This document shows, in pieces, positions 1-6,657 of a stretch of 12,844 nucleotides of DNA. Each line of letters begins with the position of its first letter. The stretch's first letter is position 1. The notes below the pieces were generated by a model, which did no database searches, had not been told where the DNA came from, and worked only from the letters and a program-made list of their open reading frames with translations. The stretch lies in assembly GCA_009778255.1 (NCBI GenBank), contig WRKD01000175.1:1-12844 (forward strand). The letters run 5' to 3'. The position numbers and the translations under genes are program-made. The DNA is from Bacillota bacterium (lineage in GTDB: Bacteria > Bacillota > Dehalobacteriia > UBA4068).

Positions 1-467
1 AAGTCCGCAATGACGGGGATATTTAGGTAATTAGTCTCATTTTGATCATTTTGTTAGTGTTTATTCTGGTTTCTAGAGGTGCCCTTAATGCTTTCAAAGG
101 ATTCTTCCCCCATTCACTGATACATCCGTAAACAGTATAACACCAAATTGAGAGTGTTTCCATAAAAATATCCGAACCCCAGGGCGATCGCATAAAAAAA
201 GCATAAAAAAATGAACATATCTAAACCGTGCACTCTACCGCTAATTCATAGCAGGTCAAATATCCGCTGCACCCTGCAAGCCCGCAGGGTGCAGCTATTT
301 TTCGTAAGCGTCAATTACGAGGGTAGTGGATTCCCATATATCACGGAACAAAAATCGTCAAAGGCTATAAGAAAAAGTTTGCCGTTTACACGATGACAGC
401 CATACGCGACCTACAGGAATTGGGGGTTCAATTTAAGGGTGCCCTTAAGGTGAAGCATTATCACCCA
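1..467. other. Left-edge region without a supported gene
   Basis: No reading frame here looks like a real gene. Visible items are an exact tandem duplication GCATAAAAAAA (190-200 and 201-211), a direct repeat GGTGCCCTTAA (78-88 and 438-448), the small palindrome TTAAGGG-TG-CCCTTAA ending at 448, and the hairpin at 266-303. On the plus strand a frame is open from 327 to 509 and includes MTAIRDLQELGVQFKGALKV. It runs into the ADP-ribosylglycohydrolase gene on the opposite strand and may be decayed coding sequence of unknown origin. A 61-codon frame at 211-396 spans the strong hairpin and looks random. Confidence 0.5.
266..303 (+). terminator. Strong hairpin with plus-strand T-tract
   Basis: GCTGCACCCTGC (266-277) and GCAGGGTGCAGC (284-295) form a perfect 12-bp GC-rich stem around six bases. 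On the plus strand TATTTTTC follows, as in an intrinsic terminator. On the minus strand the following bases (GGATATTTG) are less T-rich, so it would serve the ADP-ribosylglycohydrolase transcript only weakly. No plus-strand gene to its left is visible in the window. Confidence 0.65.
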
Positions 468-1253
468 TTATATAAACACCGCTGTAAATTCACTCCATAT
501 TCTATATAACCGCTCGTCTAAATAAGTTAATGCCTTTTTTTGTATATCTTCGGGTATACCATAATATGCCCCCGCAATTGCACCTGCAATAGCCGCCAGG
601 GTATCGCTATCTCCGCCAAGAGAAACAGCATTCCGAAGAGTATCTTCATAACTTGTGGATTCCAAAAAAGCTATCACCGCCTGAGGAACAGTATTTTGAC
701 ATGTTGCATCGAATTTATAACTATCACGAATTTCATTTAAAGTAAAATCTAGACTATAATAATTCTTATCGATATAGTCTTTTATTTCACCAATACTTCT
801 CCCCTCACGCGCTAAAAAAATACTCACCGCAGTAGCTTCTGCACCTCTTATTCCAGCGCTATGATTATGTGTAACTTCCGTTACCATACAGGATAACTCT
901 TTTACTTGCGCAAGGCTTTGCGCCGCAAATGCGCAAGCGGAAACTCGCATAGCAGCTCCGTTGCCGAAGCTGTTATACGGGCCCAGATCATCTGAAAATA
1001 GCCAGTGTTTAAACATGCCACCATAGCCGCAGTAAGGATACATTCTGCCAACCAGGCGCATCTGCTTAATCGCAATTTCGCTTAATCTACTATAATCATC
1101 CTTGGCCTTAAGCAGAGCGCTGGCTATAGCCAGTGTCATAACACTATCATCGGTAAATTTGCTGCTTTCGGTAAATAAATCGAACTCTTTTGTTTTGATA
1201 CTGTTCCACTCAAAACGAGAGCCCACAATATCGCCAACAATTGCTCCCAGCAT
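468..1253 (-). CDS. ADP-ribosylglycohydrolase (DraG/ARH family)
   Basis: Soluble metal-dependent hydrolase family that removes ADP-ribose from proteins (arginine in DraG) or from small molecules. The 261 residues open with MLGAIVGDIVGSRFEW. The first metal motif is FTDDSVM (33-39; Ser where Thr is more common), then THNHSAGIRGAEATA in the centre, and GGDSDTLAAIAGAIAGAYYGIP (213-234) carries the second metal Asp/Asp/Thr set, intact. No signal peptide, membrane segment or fused toxin domain is visible. The ATG start is supported by the family N-terminus; the ribosome site (GGATGA, about ten bases upstream) is weak. It follows rel by 43 bases in the same direction and is probably co-transcribed. 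The substrate is unknown, and no ADP-ribosyltransferase is in the window. Confidence 0.92.
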   Translation of the reverse strand: MLGAIVGDIVGSRFEWNSIKTKEFDLFTESSKFTDDSVMTLAIASALLKAKDDYSRLSEIAIKQMRLVGRMYPYCGYGGMFKHWLFSDDLGPYNSFGNGAAMRVSACAFAAQSLAQVKELSCMVTEVTHNHSAGIRGAEATAVSIFLAREGRSIGEIKDYIDKNYYSLDFTLNEIRDSYKFDATCQNTVPQAVIAFLESTSYEDTLRNAVSLGGDSDTLAAIAGAIAGAYYGIPEDIQKKALTYLDERLYRIWSEFTAVFI

Positions 1254-1296
1254 ATGCTATTTCATCCATTCATCGTTAATTAAGCCAACATAGACC

Positions 1297-3459
1297 CTAT
1301 TCCCTGGCGCCTATACGTTTAACTTCTAAAACATCTTCTACACGGCTAATTCGCTGCATCAAATAATCTACCTGATCTAAAGATTTCACTTCCAGCTTTA
1401 AATGTATCTGGCTATGACCGCTGCGTTTATCTACATTGGCATGTATACCGTTGATGGGTGTTTTAGTTTCCGCCATAATAGATACCACATCTAAAGTTAA
1501 ACGTTCGCGGTTTATAGAGTTAACTAGTAATTCTACCTGATATATACCGCTTTTGGTTTGCCCCCACCCAACTTCTATTAAACGATTTGGTTCGGTTATG
1601 GTATAGCGGCGGGCATTGACGCAATCTTTCCGGTGCACAGAAACGCCGCGCCCGCGCGTTATATAGCCAATAATATCGTCGCCCGGTAAAGGTTTGCAAC
1701 AGGCAGCTAAGCGTACCATAACGTCGCCAATTCCTTTAACCCAAATTCCCTGCGCATTTATGCTCTCTCGCTCCGGCTTTAAAATAAGTTCTGTTGGCTG
1801 CGCAAGTTCTTTTTTATAATCCTCTTTAATACGGGTAAGAACAGTGGCAAGCGAAAGAGCGCCGTCGCCTAAAGCGGCAAAAAGATCGTCGCTGCCGGTA
1901 AAATTGAAGCGCCGCGCCAATTCCAGCATTTGATCTTGCTTAAACACCTGAGCTGTATTTAAATTATATTTTTTACACTCACGCTCTAGGGCTTCTTTGC
2001 CTAAAACAATATTTTCTTCACGCTTTTCTTTGCGAAACCACTGGCGTATTTTATTCTTCGCCTGCTGAGTATGAACCATTTTCAACCAATCGCGGCTGGG
2101 GCCGGAACCTTTGGCTGTCATTACCTCTACAATATCGCCGTTGCTTAGTTTACTCTCCAAAGGCGCCAAGCGATGGTTGATTTTACAGCCCACACATTGA
2201 TGGCCCACTTGCGTATGAATGCGGTAAGCAAAATCTAAAGGTCCGGCGCCTGCCGGCAGTTCATAAACATCGCCACGCGGGCTAAATACATAAATGTTTT
2301 CATTAAATAAGTCGCCCTTAACAGTTTCCATAAATTCGTGGGCATCACCCAATTCCTGCTGCCATTCCAGCATTTGCCGCAGCCATTCCACTTTTTTATC
2401 AAAATCGGCGTCCGCGCTTTTGCCTTCTTTATAGCGCCAATGCGCGGCTATTCCGTATTCGGCTATACGATGCATCTCCCAGGTGCGTATTTGCACCTCG
2501 AAAGGAGAGCCATTATCCCCTATTACCGTAGTATGTATAGATTGATAAAAATTCTGCTTGGGCATAGCCACATAATCTTTAAACCGGCCCGGTATAGGTT
2601 TCCATAAAGTATGAATAACGCCCAATACACCATAGCAGTCTTTAACCGTGTTCACGATCACACGTATGGCGTTCAAATCGAAAATTTCGCTCAAATCTTT
2701 TTGTTGACGCTTCATCTTATTAAAAATACTATAATAGTTTTTAAAACGCCCGGTAACATCGCATTTTATACCAACTTGATCCAGATCTCTGTTGATAATA
2801 GCGCAAATTTCGTTAATAAAACGGTCACGCTCCGTTTGCATAGCAGCCAGTTGTTCTTTTATCTTGGCTATGATCTCCGGTTCCAAAATAAAAATAGCCA
2901 AATCTTCCAGCTCATTTTTAATATTGAACATGCCCAAACGATGAGCCAGTGGCGCAAAAATAAACAAAGTTTCTTCGGCAATCTCTTTTTGGCGTAGTTT
3001 AGAATGATGTGTATCTATAGTACGCATATTATGCAAGCGATCTGCCAGCTTAATTAAAATGATGCGTATATCGCTCGCCATAGCCATAAACATTTTGCGT
3101 AAATTTTCGGCTTGTGCTTCGTGACGATTATGAAATTCCAGTTTAGATAATTTGGTTACACCGCTAACCAATACCGGAACACCGGGGCCAAATTTCTCCT
3201 TTAACTGTTCTAAGCCGATATCTGTATCTTCCACCACATCATGAAGCAAGCCGGCCATTACGGTATCATCATCGATTTGCATACCGCATAGTATTTCCGC
3301 CACCGCCAGAGGATGCTCAATATAAGGATTACCGCTATCGCGTTTTTGTCCGGCATGGGCTTCATTAGCCAGCTCATAGGCGGCATAAAGACGCATGCTA
3401 TCGCTAGCCGGGTTATACTCTTTAACCCGCGCAATTATTTCCTCAATTGTCATACTCAT
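1297..3459 (-). CDS. rel: Rel, bifunctional (p)ppGpp synthetase/hydrolase
   Basis: Ribosome-associated stringent-response enzyme that makes (p)ppGpp from GTP/GDP and ATP and also degrades it. From the ATG at 3459 (720 residues, normal for long RSH proteins) the order is: HD hydrolase domain with EHP near 48-50 and an intact HDVVED (73-78); synthetase domain with YYSIFNKM, IFDLNAIRVIV, RFKD (292-295) and FEVQIRT; TGS domain (about 387-448); helical region; zinc-finger-type domain with ACCKPLPGDD and HRKDC; and a C-terminal ACT domain (about 638-716). RxKD marks bifunctional Rel rather than RelA (ExDD). Starts at GTG 3471 or ATG 3453 are possible; GGTGG eight bases upstream favours 3459. It lies behind codY and a terminator-like hairpin, and 43 bases before the ADP-ribosylglycohydrolase. 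Confidence 0.97.
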   Translation of the reverse strand: MSMTIEEIIARVKEYNPASDSMRLYAAYELANEAHAGQKRDSGNPYIEHPLAVAEILCGMQIDDDTVMAGLLHDVVEDTDIGLEQLKEKFGPGVPVLVSGVTKLSKLEFHNRHEAQAENLRKMFMAMASDIRIILIKLADRLHNMRTIDTHHSKLRQKEIAEETLFIFAPLAHRLGMFNIKNELEDLAIFILEPEIIAKIKEQLAAMQTERDRFINEICAIINRDLDQVGIKCDVTGRFKNYYSIFNKMKRQQKDLSEIFDLNAIRVIVNTVKDCYGVLGVIHTLWKPIPGRFKDYVAMPKQNFYQSIHTTVIGDNGSPFEVQIRTWEMHRIAEYGIAAHWRYKEGKSADADFDKKVEWLRQMLEWQQELGDAHEFMETVKGDLFNENIYVFSPRGDVYELPAGAGPLDFAYRIHTQVGHQCVGCKINHRLAPLESKLSNGDIVEVMTAKGSGPSRDWLKMVHTQQAKNKIRQWFRKEKREENIVLGKEALERECKKYNLNTAQVFKQDQMLELARRFNFTGSDDLFAALGDGALSLATVLTRIKEDYKKELAQPTELILKPERESINAQGIWVKGIGDVMVRLAACCKPLPGDDIIGYITRGRGVSVHRKDCVNARRYTITEPNRLIEVGWGQTKSGIYQVELLVNSINRERLTLDVVSIMAETKTPINGIHANVDKRSGHSQIHLKLEVKSLDQVDYLMQRISRVEDVLEVKRIGARE

Positions 3460-3485
3460 GCTATTCGCCACCGATCAAAAAATTT

Positions 3486-3516
3486 AAAAAGGAATAGAAC
3501 GGCGTTCTATTCCTTT
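3486..3516 (-). terminator. Strong intrinsic terminator/attenuator between codY and rel
   Basis: AAAGGAATAGAAC and GTTCTATTCCTTT (3504-3516 and 3488-3500 on the plus strand) are perfect 13-bp complements around a 3-base loop. On the minus strand the stem runs into TTTTTAAATTTTTT. This is a convincing rho-independent terminator for transcripts coming from codY. It ends only 15-27 bases before the possible rel start codons, so rel must depend on read-through or on a promoter overlapping the hairpin. Confidence 0.8.
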
Positions 3517-3526
3517 GCCCTCAAGT

Positions 3527-3547
3527 GCCGGCCCAATTAAAGCCGGC
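3527..3547 (-). repeat. First of two hairpins in the codY-rel gap
   Basis: GCCGGC occurs twice (3527-3532 and 3542-3547), forming a 6-bp GC stem around nine bases, with possible inner G-U pairs. On the minus strand it begins seven bases after the codY TAA stop and is preceded, not followed, by T residues, so it is not itself a terminator in that direction. Confidence 0.5.
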
Positions 3548-3554
3548 TAAAAAA

Positions 3555-4346
3555 TTACCCTCTGTGATGATTAGCTTGAATGCGCTCTAATTCTTCCAAC
3601 AAATACTCATTAAGCACCCTAATATAAGTCCCCTTCATGCCTAAAGAACGCACCTCAACTACCCCGGCGCTTTCTAGTTTGCGCAAAGCATTAACAATAA
3701 CCGAACGGGTAATACCTACTTTATCTGCTATTTTACTGGCTACTAAAAGACCGTTAGTGCCGCCCAATTCATTAATAATATGTTCTACAGCTTCCAGTTC
3801 GGAATAAGAAAGGGTATCGAAAGCAATGCTTACCACAGCTTTTTGCCGCGCAGTTTCTTCCACTTTTTCTACTTTGGCACGCAATATTTCCATGCCTATC
3901 ACTGTAGCGCCAAGTTCCGCTAAAATTAAATCTTCTTCGCTAAATTCTCCGCTTTTGGAAAGCATCAAGGTACCCAGGCGCTGACCTCCGCCCACAATAG
4001 GAATCATCGTAGTATACTTATCCTTTAAAAAGCAGCTACTATGAACACCAAAAACACAACGGCCCTCCCGGTCAATATTTACGCGTGTTTCCGAGCTATT
4101 CAATAATTCATCATTATAGCTGTCCGGAAAATGGGCGTCTAGCTTAACTATATCATCCATAGTAGGACAATAAAAATTATCCATAAAAGTGTAACCCAAA
4201 ACCTTACCTTTACGGCCAATAATATAAACATTAGATTCTATGTTCTTACATAAAGTTTCTGCCATTTCTACAAAACTAATTGGATGACCGGCTGCTTTCT
4301 GGATAATTTTATTGATATCCCTGGTTTTTTCCAAAAAACTTTTCAT
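3555..4346 (-). CDS. codY: CodY, GTP- and branched-chain amino acid-sensing global regulator
   Basis: Cytoplasmic DNA-binding protein that represses (and sometimes activates) nutrient-limitation genes when GTP and isoleucine, leucine or valine are plentiful. The 263 residues align over their whole length with remembered B. subtilis CodY. The GAF sensor domain spans about 1-155 (SFVEMAETL, GRKGKVLGY, TTMIPIVGGGQRLGTLMLSK, ILAELGATVIGMEILR). A linker helix (KAVVSIAFDTLSYSELEAVEHI) leads to a winged helix: LLVASKIADKVGITRSVIVNALRKLES, then GMKGTYIRVLN. The ATG lies nine bases after AAGGAGGG (4356-4363). The Arg that contacts the ligand carboxylate in B. subtilis (Arg61) appears to be Thr62 here. 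It sits between ftsZ and rel; in Bacillus it instead follows the hslVU (clpQY) genes. Confidence 0.98.
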   Translation of the reverse strand: MKSFLEKTRDINKIIQKAAGHPISFVEMAETLCKNIESNVYIIGRKGKVLGYTFMDNFYCPTMDDIVKLDAHFPDSYNDELLNSSETRVNIDREGRCVFGVHSSCFLKDKYTTMIPIVGGGQRLGTLMLSKSGEFSEEDLILAELGATVIGMEILRAKVEKVEETARQKAVVSIAFDTLSYSELEAVEHIINELGGTNGLLVASKIADKVGITRSVIVNALRKLESAGVVEVRSLGMKGTYIRVLNEYLLEELERIQANHHRG

Positions 4347-4355
4347 GCTTGCTTA

Positions 4356-4363
4356 CCCTCCTT
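4356..4363 (-). promoter_or_regulatory. Ribosome binding site for codY
   Basis: AAGGAGGG, a near-perfect Shine-Dalgarno sequence, lies nine bases before the codY ATG. Confidence 0.85.
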
Positions 4364-4377
4364 AAATGATTAAAAAC

Positions 4378-4419
4378 TTCCGAAACGGAAAATGCGGAAT
4401 ATTCTCTATCTGTATACAG
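4378..4419. promoter_or_regulatory. Operator-like palindromes in the codY leader
   Basis: Three elements lie between the candidate promoter and the ribosome site. CTGTATACAG (4410-4419) is a perfect 10-bp palindrome. A 15-base stretch at 4389-4403 (minus strand AATATTCCGCATTTT) matches the CodY consensus AATTTTCWGAAAATT at 10 of 15 positions. TTCCG-AAA-CGGAA (4378-4390) is a perfect inverted repeat with 5-bp arms. Autoregulation by CodY is possible but not shown. Confidence 0.35.
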
Positions 4420-4430
4420 TTCGGCATTAA

Positions 4431-4458
4431 CATATAAAACCCTTTATTTTTAAGTCTA
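4431..4458 (-). promoter_or_regulatory. Candidate codY promoter
   Basis: TAGACT (4453-4458) and TATATG (4431-4436) sit 16 bp apart on the minus strand, each matching 4 of 6 consensus bases. A start near 4424 would give a leader of about 78 bases before codY, carrying the three small palindromic or CodY-like sequences noted below. A weak match that competes with background in this AT-rich spacer. Confidence 0.25.
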
Positions 4459-4514
4459 TTTAATTGAAAGTTACGAAAAATCTAATACCGTTAATGAGGA
4501 TGAATTGAAAAACC

Positions 4515-4602
4515 GTCATTCCAAATAAGCCCAACAACTGAAGAACTTATATAGTGCCAGTGAAACAGACATATAAAAATTCTTCGCTGCGTTTAGAATG
4601 AC
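4515..4602. repeat. 88-base REP/MITE-like imperfect inverted repeat
   Basis: The ends GTCATTC (4515-4521) and GAATGAC (4596-4602) are perfect complements. Pairing continues through AAA/TTT, then GAAGAA (4540-4545) with TTCTTC (4580-4585), then an AT-rich TATA stem near a 17-base loop. On the minus strand the left end reads GTCATTCTAAACGCAGCG followed by AAGAAT. This resembles the GTCATTCTGAACGAAGCGAAGAAT type of dispersed palindrome that I remember from many bacterial genomes. It has no coding capacity, and no clear target-site duplication is visible. Genome-wide copies are not testable from this window. Confidence 0.55.
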
Positions 4603-4608
4603 AAATGC

Positions 4609-4625
4609 AGGGCTTAAACAGCCCT
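4609..4625 (-). terminator. Short hairpin directly after ftsZ
   Basis: AGGGCT and AGCCCT form a perfect 6-bp stem around GTTTA, one base after the ftsZ stop on the minus strand. The following GCATTTGTCATT is only mildly T-rich. It may be a weak terminator or an mRNA 3'-end stabiliser. Confidence 0.4.
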
Positions 4626-4626
4626 C

Positions 4627-5715
4627 TTATTTTCTCATAAAGGTGGGTAATTCTACATTATCCAACTTTACAGGTTTAATAGCGCCGTCTGCCTCAAAAG
4701 CGCCTATACCGAAGCCGGGTAAACGTACGCCGCTGCTTTTTTCTTTACGAATAGGGCTGCGTTCGTCGAAACCGGTGGCAACTACCGTTACCTTAATGGC
4801 GTCTTCCAATGCTTCGTCTATGCACAGGCCAAAAATGATCTGCGCATCTGCATCTGCAACCTCATACACATATTTTGCCGCGTCGTTTGCTTCTAAAAGG
4901 CTCATTTCTACGCCGCCGCTGATAGAGAGTAAAATACCTTTAGCGCCTTTGATGCTTGTTTCCAGCATATTACTGGAAATGGCGTTTTCCGCCGCTTCCA
5001 CGGCTTTATTCTCACCATTGCCTACGCCTATACCCATCCACGCACTGCCTGCTTCTTTCATAATAGATTTGACATCGGCAAAATCTAAATTGATCAACGC
5101 CGGTTTACTAATCAAATCCGATATACCTTGAACCCCTTGGCGCAATACGTCGTCGGCTATCATAAAAGCGCTTTGCGTTGTGGTTTTCTTATCTACAATT
5201 TGCAGCAGCTTATCGTTGGGTATGGTTATTAAGGTATCTACATTCTGTTTTAACTCATTAATACCGTTTTCCGCTTGTTGAGCCCGGCGGCGGCCTTCAA
5301 AACCAAAAGGCTTGGTTACTACGCCCACTGTTAAAGCCCCTGTTTCCCTCGCCAAAGCTGCCACTACCGGGGCGGCGCCGGTACCTGTACCGCCGCCCAT
5401 TCCGGCTGTAATAAACACCATATCTACACCATTCAAAAGAGCGGCAAGTTCGGCTTTGCTTTCCTCGGCGGCTTTTTTACCCACCTCCGGGTCGCCACCC
5501 GTACCCAGCCCTTTGGTAAGCTTTGGCCCAATCTGCATTATTGTAGGGGCGCTGGAATAGTTTAGGGCTTGTTTATCGGTATTTAAAGCCACAAATTCCA
5601 CGCCTGTTAGATTGTGATGTATCATTCGGTTCACAGCATTGTTGCCGCCGCCGCCTATGCCCAGCACTTTTATCTTGGCAAAATCCCCTAACTGAGCATC
5701 ATCAAATATCAACAT
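4627..5715 (-). CDS. ftsZ: FtsZ, tubulin-like cell division GTPase
   Basis: Cytoplasmic GTPase that polymerises into the Z ring and recruits the divisome. The 362 residues contain VLGIGGGGNNAVNRMI at the N-terminus, the tubulin signature GGGTGTG (about 107-113), KPFGFEGRRR, and the T7 loop NLDFAD (209-214) whose acidic residues complete the active site of the next subunit. The fold ends near TVVATGFD. A linker of only about 33 residues separates it from the conserved tail LDNVELPTFMRK, which normally binds FtsA, SepF or similar anchors. The ATG at 5713-5715 was chosen because a perfect AGGAGG (5723-5728) lies seven bases upstream; a TTG directly before it is less likely. The last gene of the dcw block here, it is followed by a 280-base spacer. 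Confidence 0.99.
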   Translation of the reverse strand: MLIFDDAQLGDFAKIKVLGIGGGGNNAVNRMIHHNLTGVEFVALNTDKQALNYSSAPTIMQIGPKLTKGLGTGGDPEVGKKAAEESKAELAALLNGVDMVFITAGMGGGTGTGAAPVVAALARETGALTVGVVTKPFGFEGRRRAQQAENGINELKQNVDTLITIPNDKLLQIVDKKTTTQSAFMIADDVLRQGVQGISDLISKPALINLDFADVKSIMKEAGSAWMGIGVGNGENKAVEAAENAISSNMLETSIKGAKGILLSISGGVEMSLLEANDAAKYVYEVADADAQIIFGLCIDEALEDAIKVTVVATGFDERSPIRKEKSSGVRLPGFGIGAFEADGAIKPVKLDNVELPTFMRK

Positions 5716-5722
5716 CAAAATG

Positions 5723-5728
5723 CCTCCT
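5723..5728 (-). promoter_or_regulatory. Ribosome binding site for ftsZ
   Basis: A perfect AGGAGG lies seven bases before the ATG at 5715. It decides between that ATG and the TTG codon immediately upstream. Confidence 0.85.
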
Positions 5729-5763
5729 ATCTTCCACCCTACGGTAAAAACACCGGGAAGTCT

Positions 5764-5769
5764 ATTATA
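5764..5769 (-). promoter_or_regulatory. Possible -10 element of an ftsZ promoter
   Basis: A perfect TATAAT lies in the AT-rich 130-base gap between ftsQ and ftsZ, about 36 bases before the ftsZ ribosome site. No good -35 hexamer sits at 16-18 bp (AGGTTT or GGTTTT at best), so this is a weak call. A local ftsZ promoter in this gap would be unsurprising, but that is inference. Confidence 0.3.
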
Positions 5770-5845
5770 TTATTTCTTTCCACACAAAACCTTTTTTCCC
5801 TGCCGCAATTCTTCTATATTTATATTAATTAACCAAAGCAGCTCA

Positions 5846-6643
5846 TTAATAAATCACCGGCTTGGCTGTGGAACTTACATCTATATAACTGATTTGAGAA
5901 ATAGTACCGTTTAGCTGCGCGTCATATATAATGCTATCTGCCAGCAAATACTTTGCCGCAATATCGCCAATACCGCCTATGCGCACCTCTATAGCGCCTT
6001 CCGTATAGAGTTTTATTTTTTGACTATCACGAACATCTATTTCTTTAACCGCCAAAAAAGCCTGCTGCGGCAAATTGTTTAATACCGTTAACGCCACGCC
6101 TATGTCTTTGCCATCTAAATAGCTTCCCGGTACCACACCGGCATGAATATTTGCTATACCGCTTAGTATAGGCAGATCAAGATTATCCAGCTCATGCATA
6201 CGGCGTAAAACAAGTCCGTTTTTATCTATTTCTACAAAGGCTTGCCCGGTCGATAAAACCGCCGCCGGGCGGCGTTCCGTTATGGTTATTCTGATTATTC
6301 TTGGCAAAAGCCGGTCTACCTGTGCGGTTTTCACCCAAGGTTCTATATTGAGCCATTTTTCCACTTGCGCCGTGTTCACTGTAAATATATTTTGCCCTAA
6401 TTCAATACCGGAAAGAGCGCGTAACCGTTCGGCGCTAACCTGCTTATATCCACTTACGATAACCTGCTCCACACCAAAGAAAGGCGAAAAAGATAATGAA
6501 TAACCAACGGCGGCGCAGGCTAAAAGCATGAAGAGCATAATTACCCAGCGAAAACTGCCAGCCCGCCTTTTACGGCGGCGGTATTCTTCTATTTTGGCTA
6601 AACGGTAATGTTCTAAATTAGCCGGCAATTTTTTCTTGTTCAT
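5846..6643 (-). CDS. ftsQ: FtsQ/DivIB, divisome scaffold protein
   Basis: Bitopic membrane protein that links FtsL-type and PBP partners at the septum. Of 265 residues, the first 30 form a very basic cytoplasmic tail (EEYRRRKRRAG). One membrane helix follows at about 31-50, then a POTRA domain at about 55-124 (FFGVEQVIVSGYKQVS, then IFTVN, EPWVKTAQVDRLLP and ITITERRPAAVL), and then the FtsQ/DivIB beta domain (FVEIDKNGLVL and onward). The ATG at 6641-6643 was chosen because GGGAG (6649-6653) lies five bases upstream; an upstream TTG at 6655 would place that site inside the gene. Calling it FtsQ or DivIB is a naming choice. It follows murB by 52 bases and precedes ftsZ without an intervening ftsA. 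Confidence 0.92.
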   Translation of the reverse strand: MNKKKLPANLEHYRLAKIEEYRRRKRRAGSFRWVIMLFMLLACAAVGYSLSFSPFFGVEQVIVSGYKQVSAERLRALSGIELGQNIFTVNTAQVEKWLNIEPWVKTAQVDRLLPRIIRITITERRPAAVLSTGQAFVEIDKNGLVLRRMHELDNLDLPILSGIANIHAGVVPGSYLDGKDIGVALTVLNNLPQQAFLAVKEIDVRDSQKIKLYTEGAIEVRIGGIGDIAAKYLLADSIIYDAQLNGTISQISYIDVSSTAKPVIY

Positions 6644-6657
6644 ACTTACTCCCAAAT

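Noticed and set aside
1..17. TCCGCAATGACGG at the edge, resembling the end of a REP-type CGTCATTGCGGA repeat
   Set aside because: Only one arm could be in the window, so neither a palindrome nor an element boundary can be shown.
184..191. GCGATCGC, identical to the core of the cyanobacterial HIP1 octamer
   Set aside because: A single occurrence, and the gene content is clearly Firmicute, so it is coincidence.
211..396. Plus-strand frame of 61 codons
   Set aside because: It contains the perfect 12-bp terminator-like hairpin, has no ribosome binding site (only A-runs upstream) and no recognisable protein features.
4598..5131. Plus-strand frame of 177 codons opposite ftsZ
   Set aside because: It is a low-complexity antisense shadow rich in Ser, Ala and Pro, with no family resemblance, and lies wholly over a highly conserved gene and its end.
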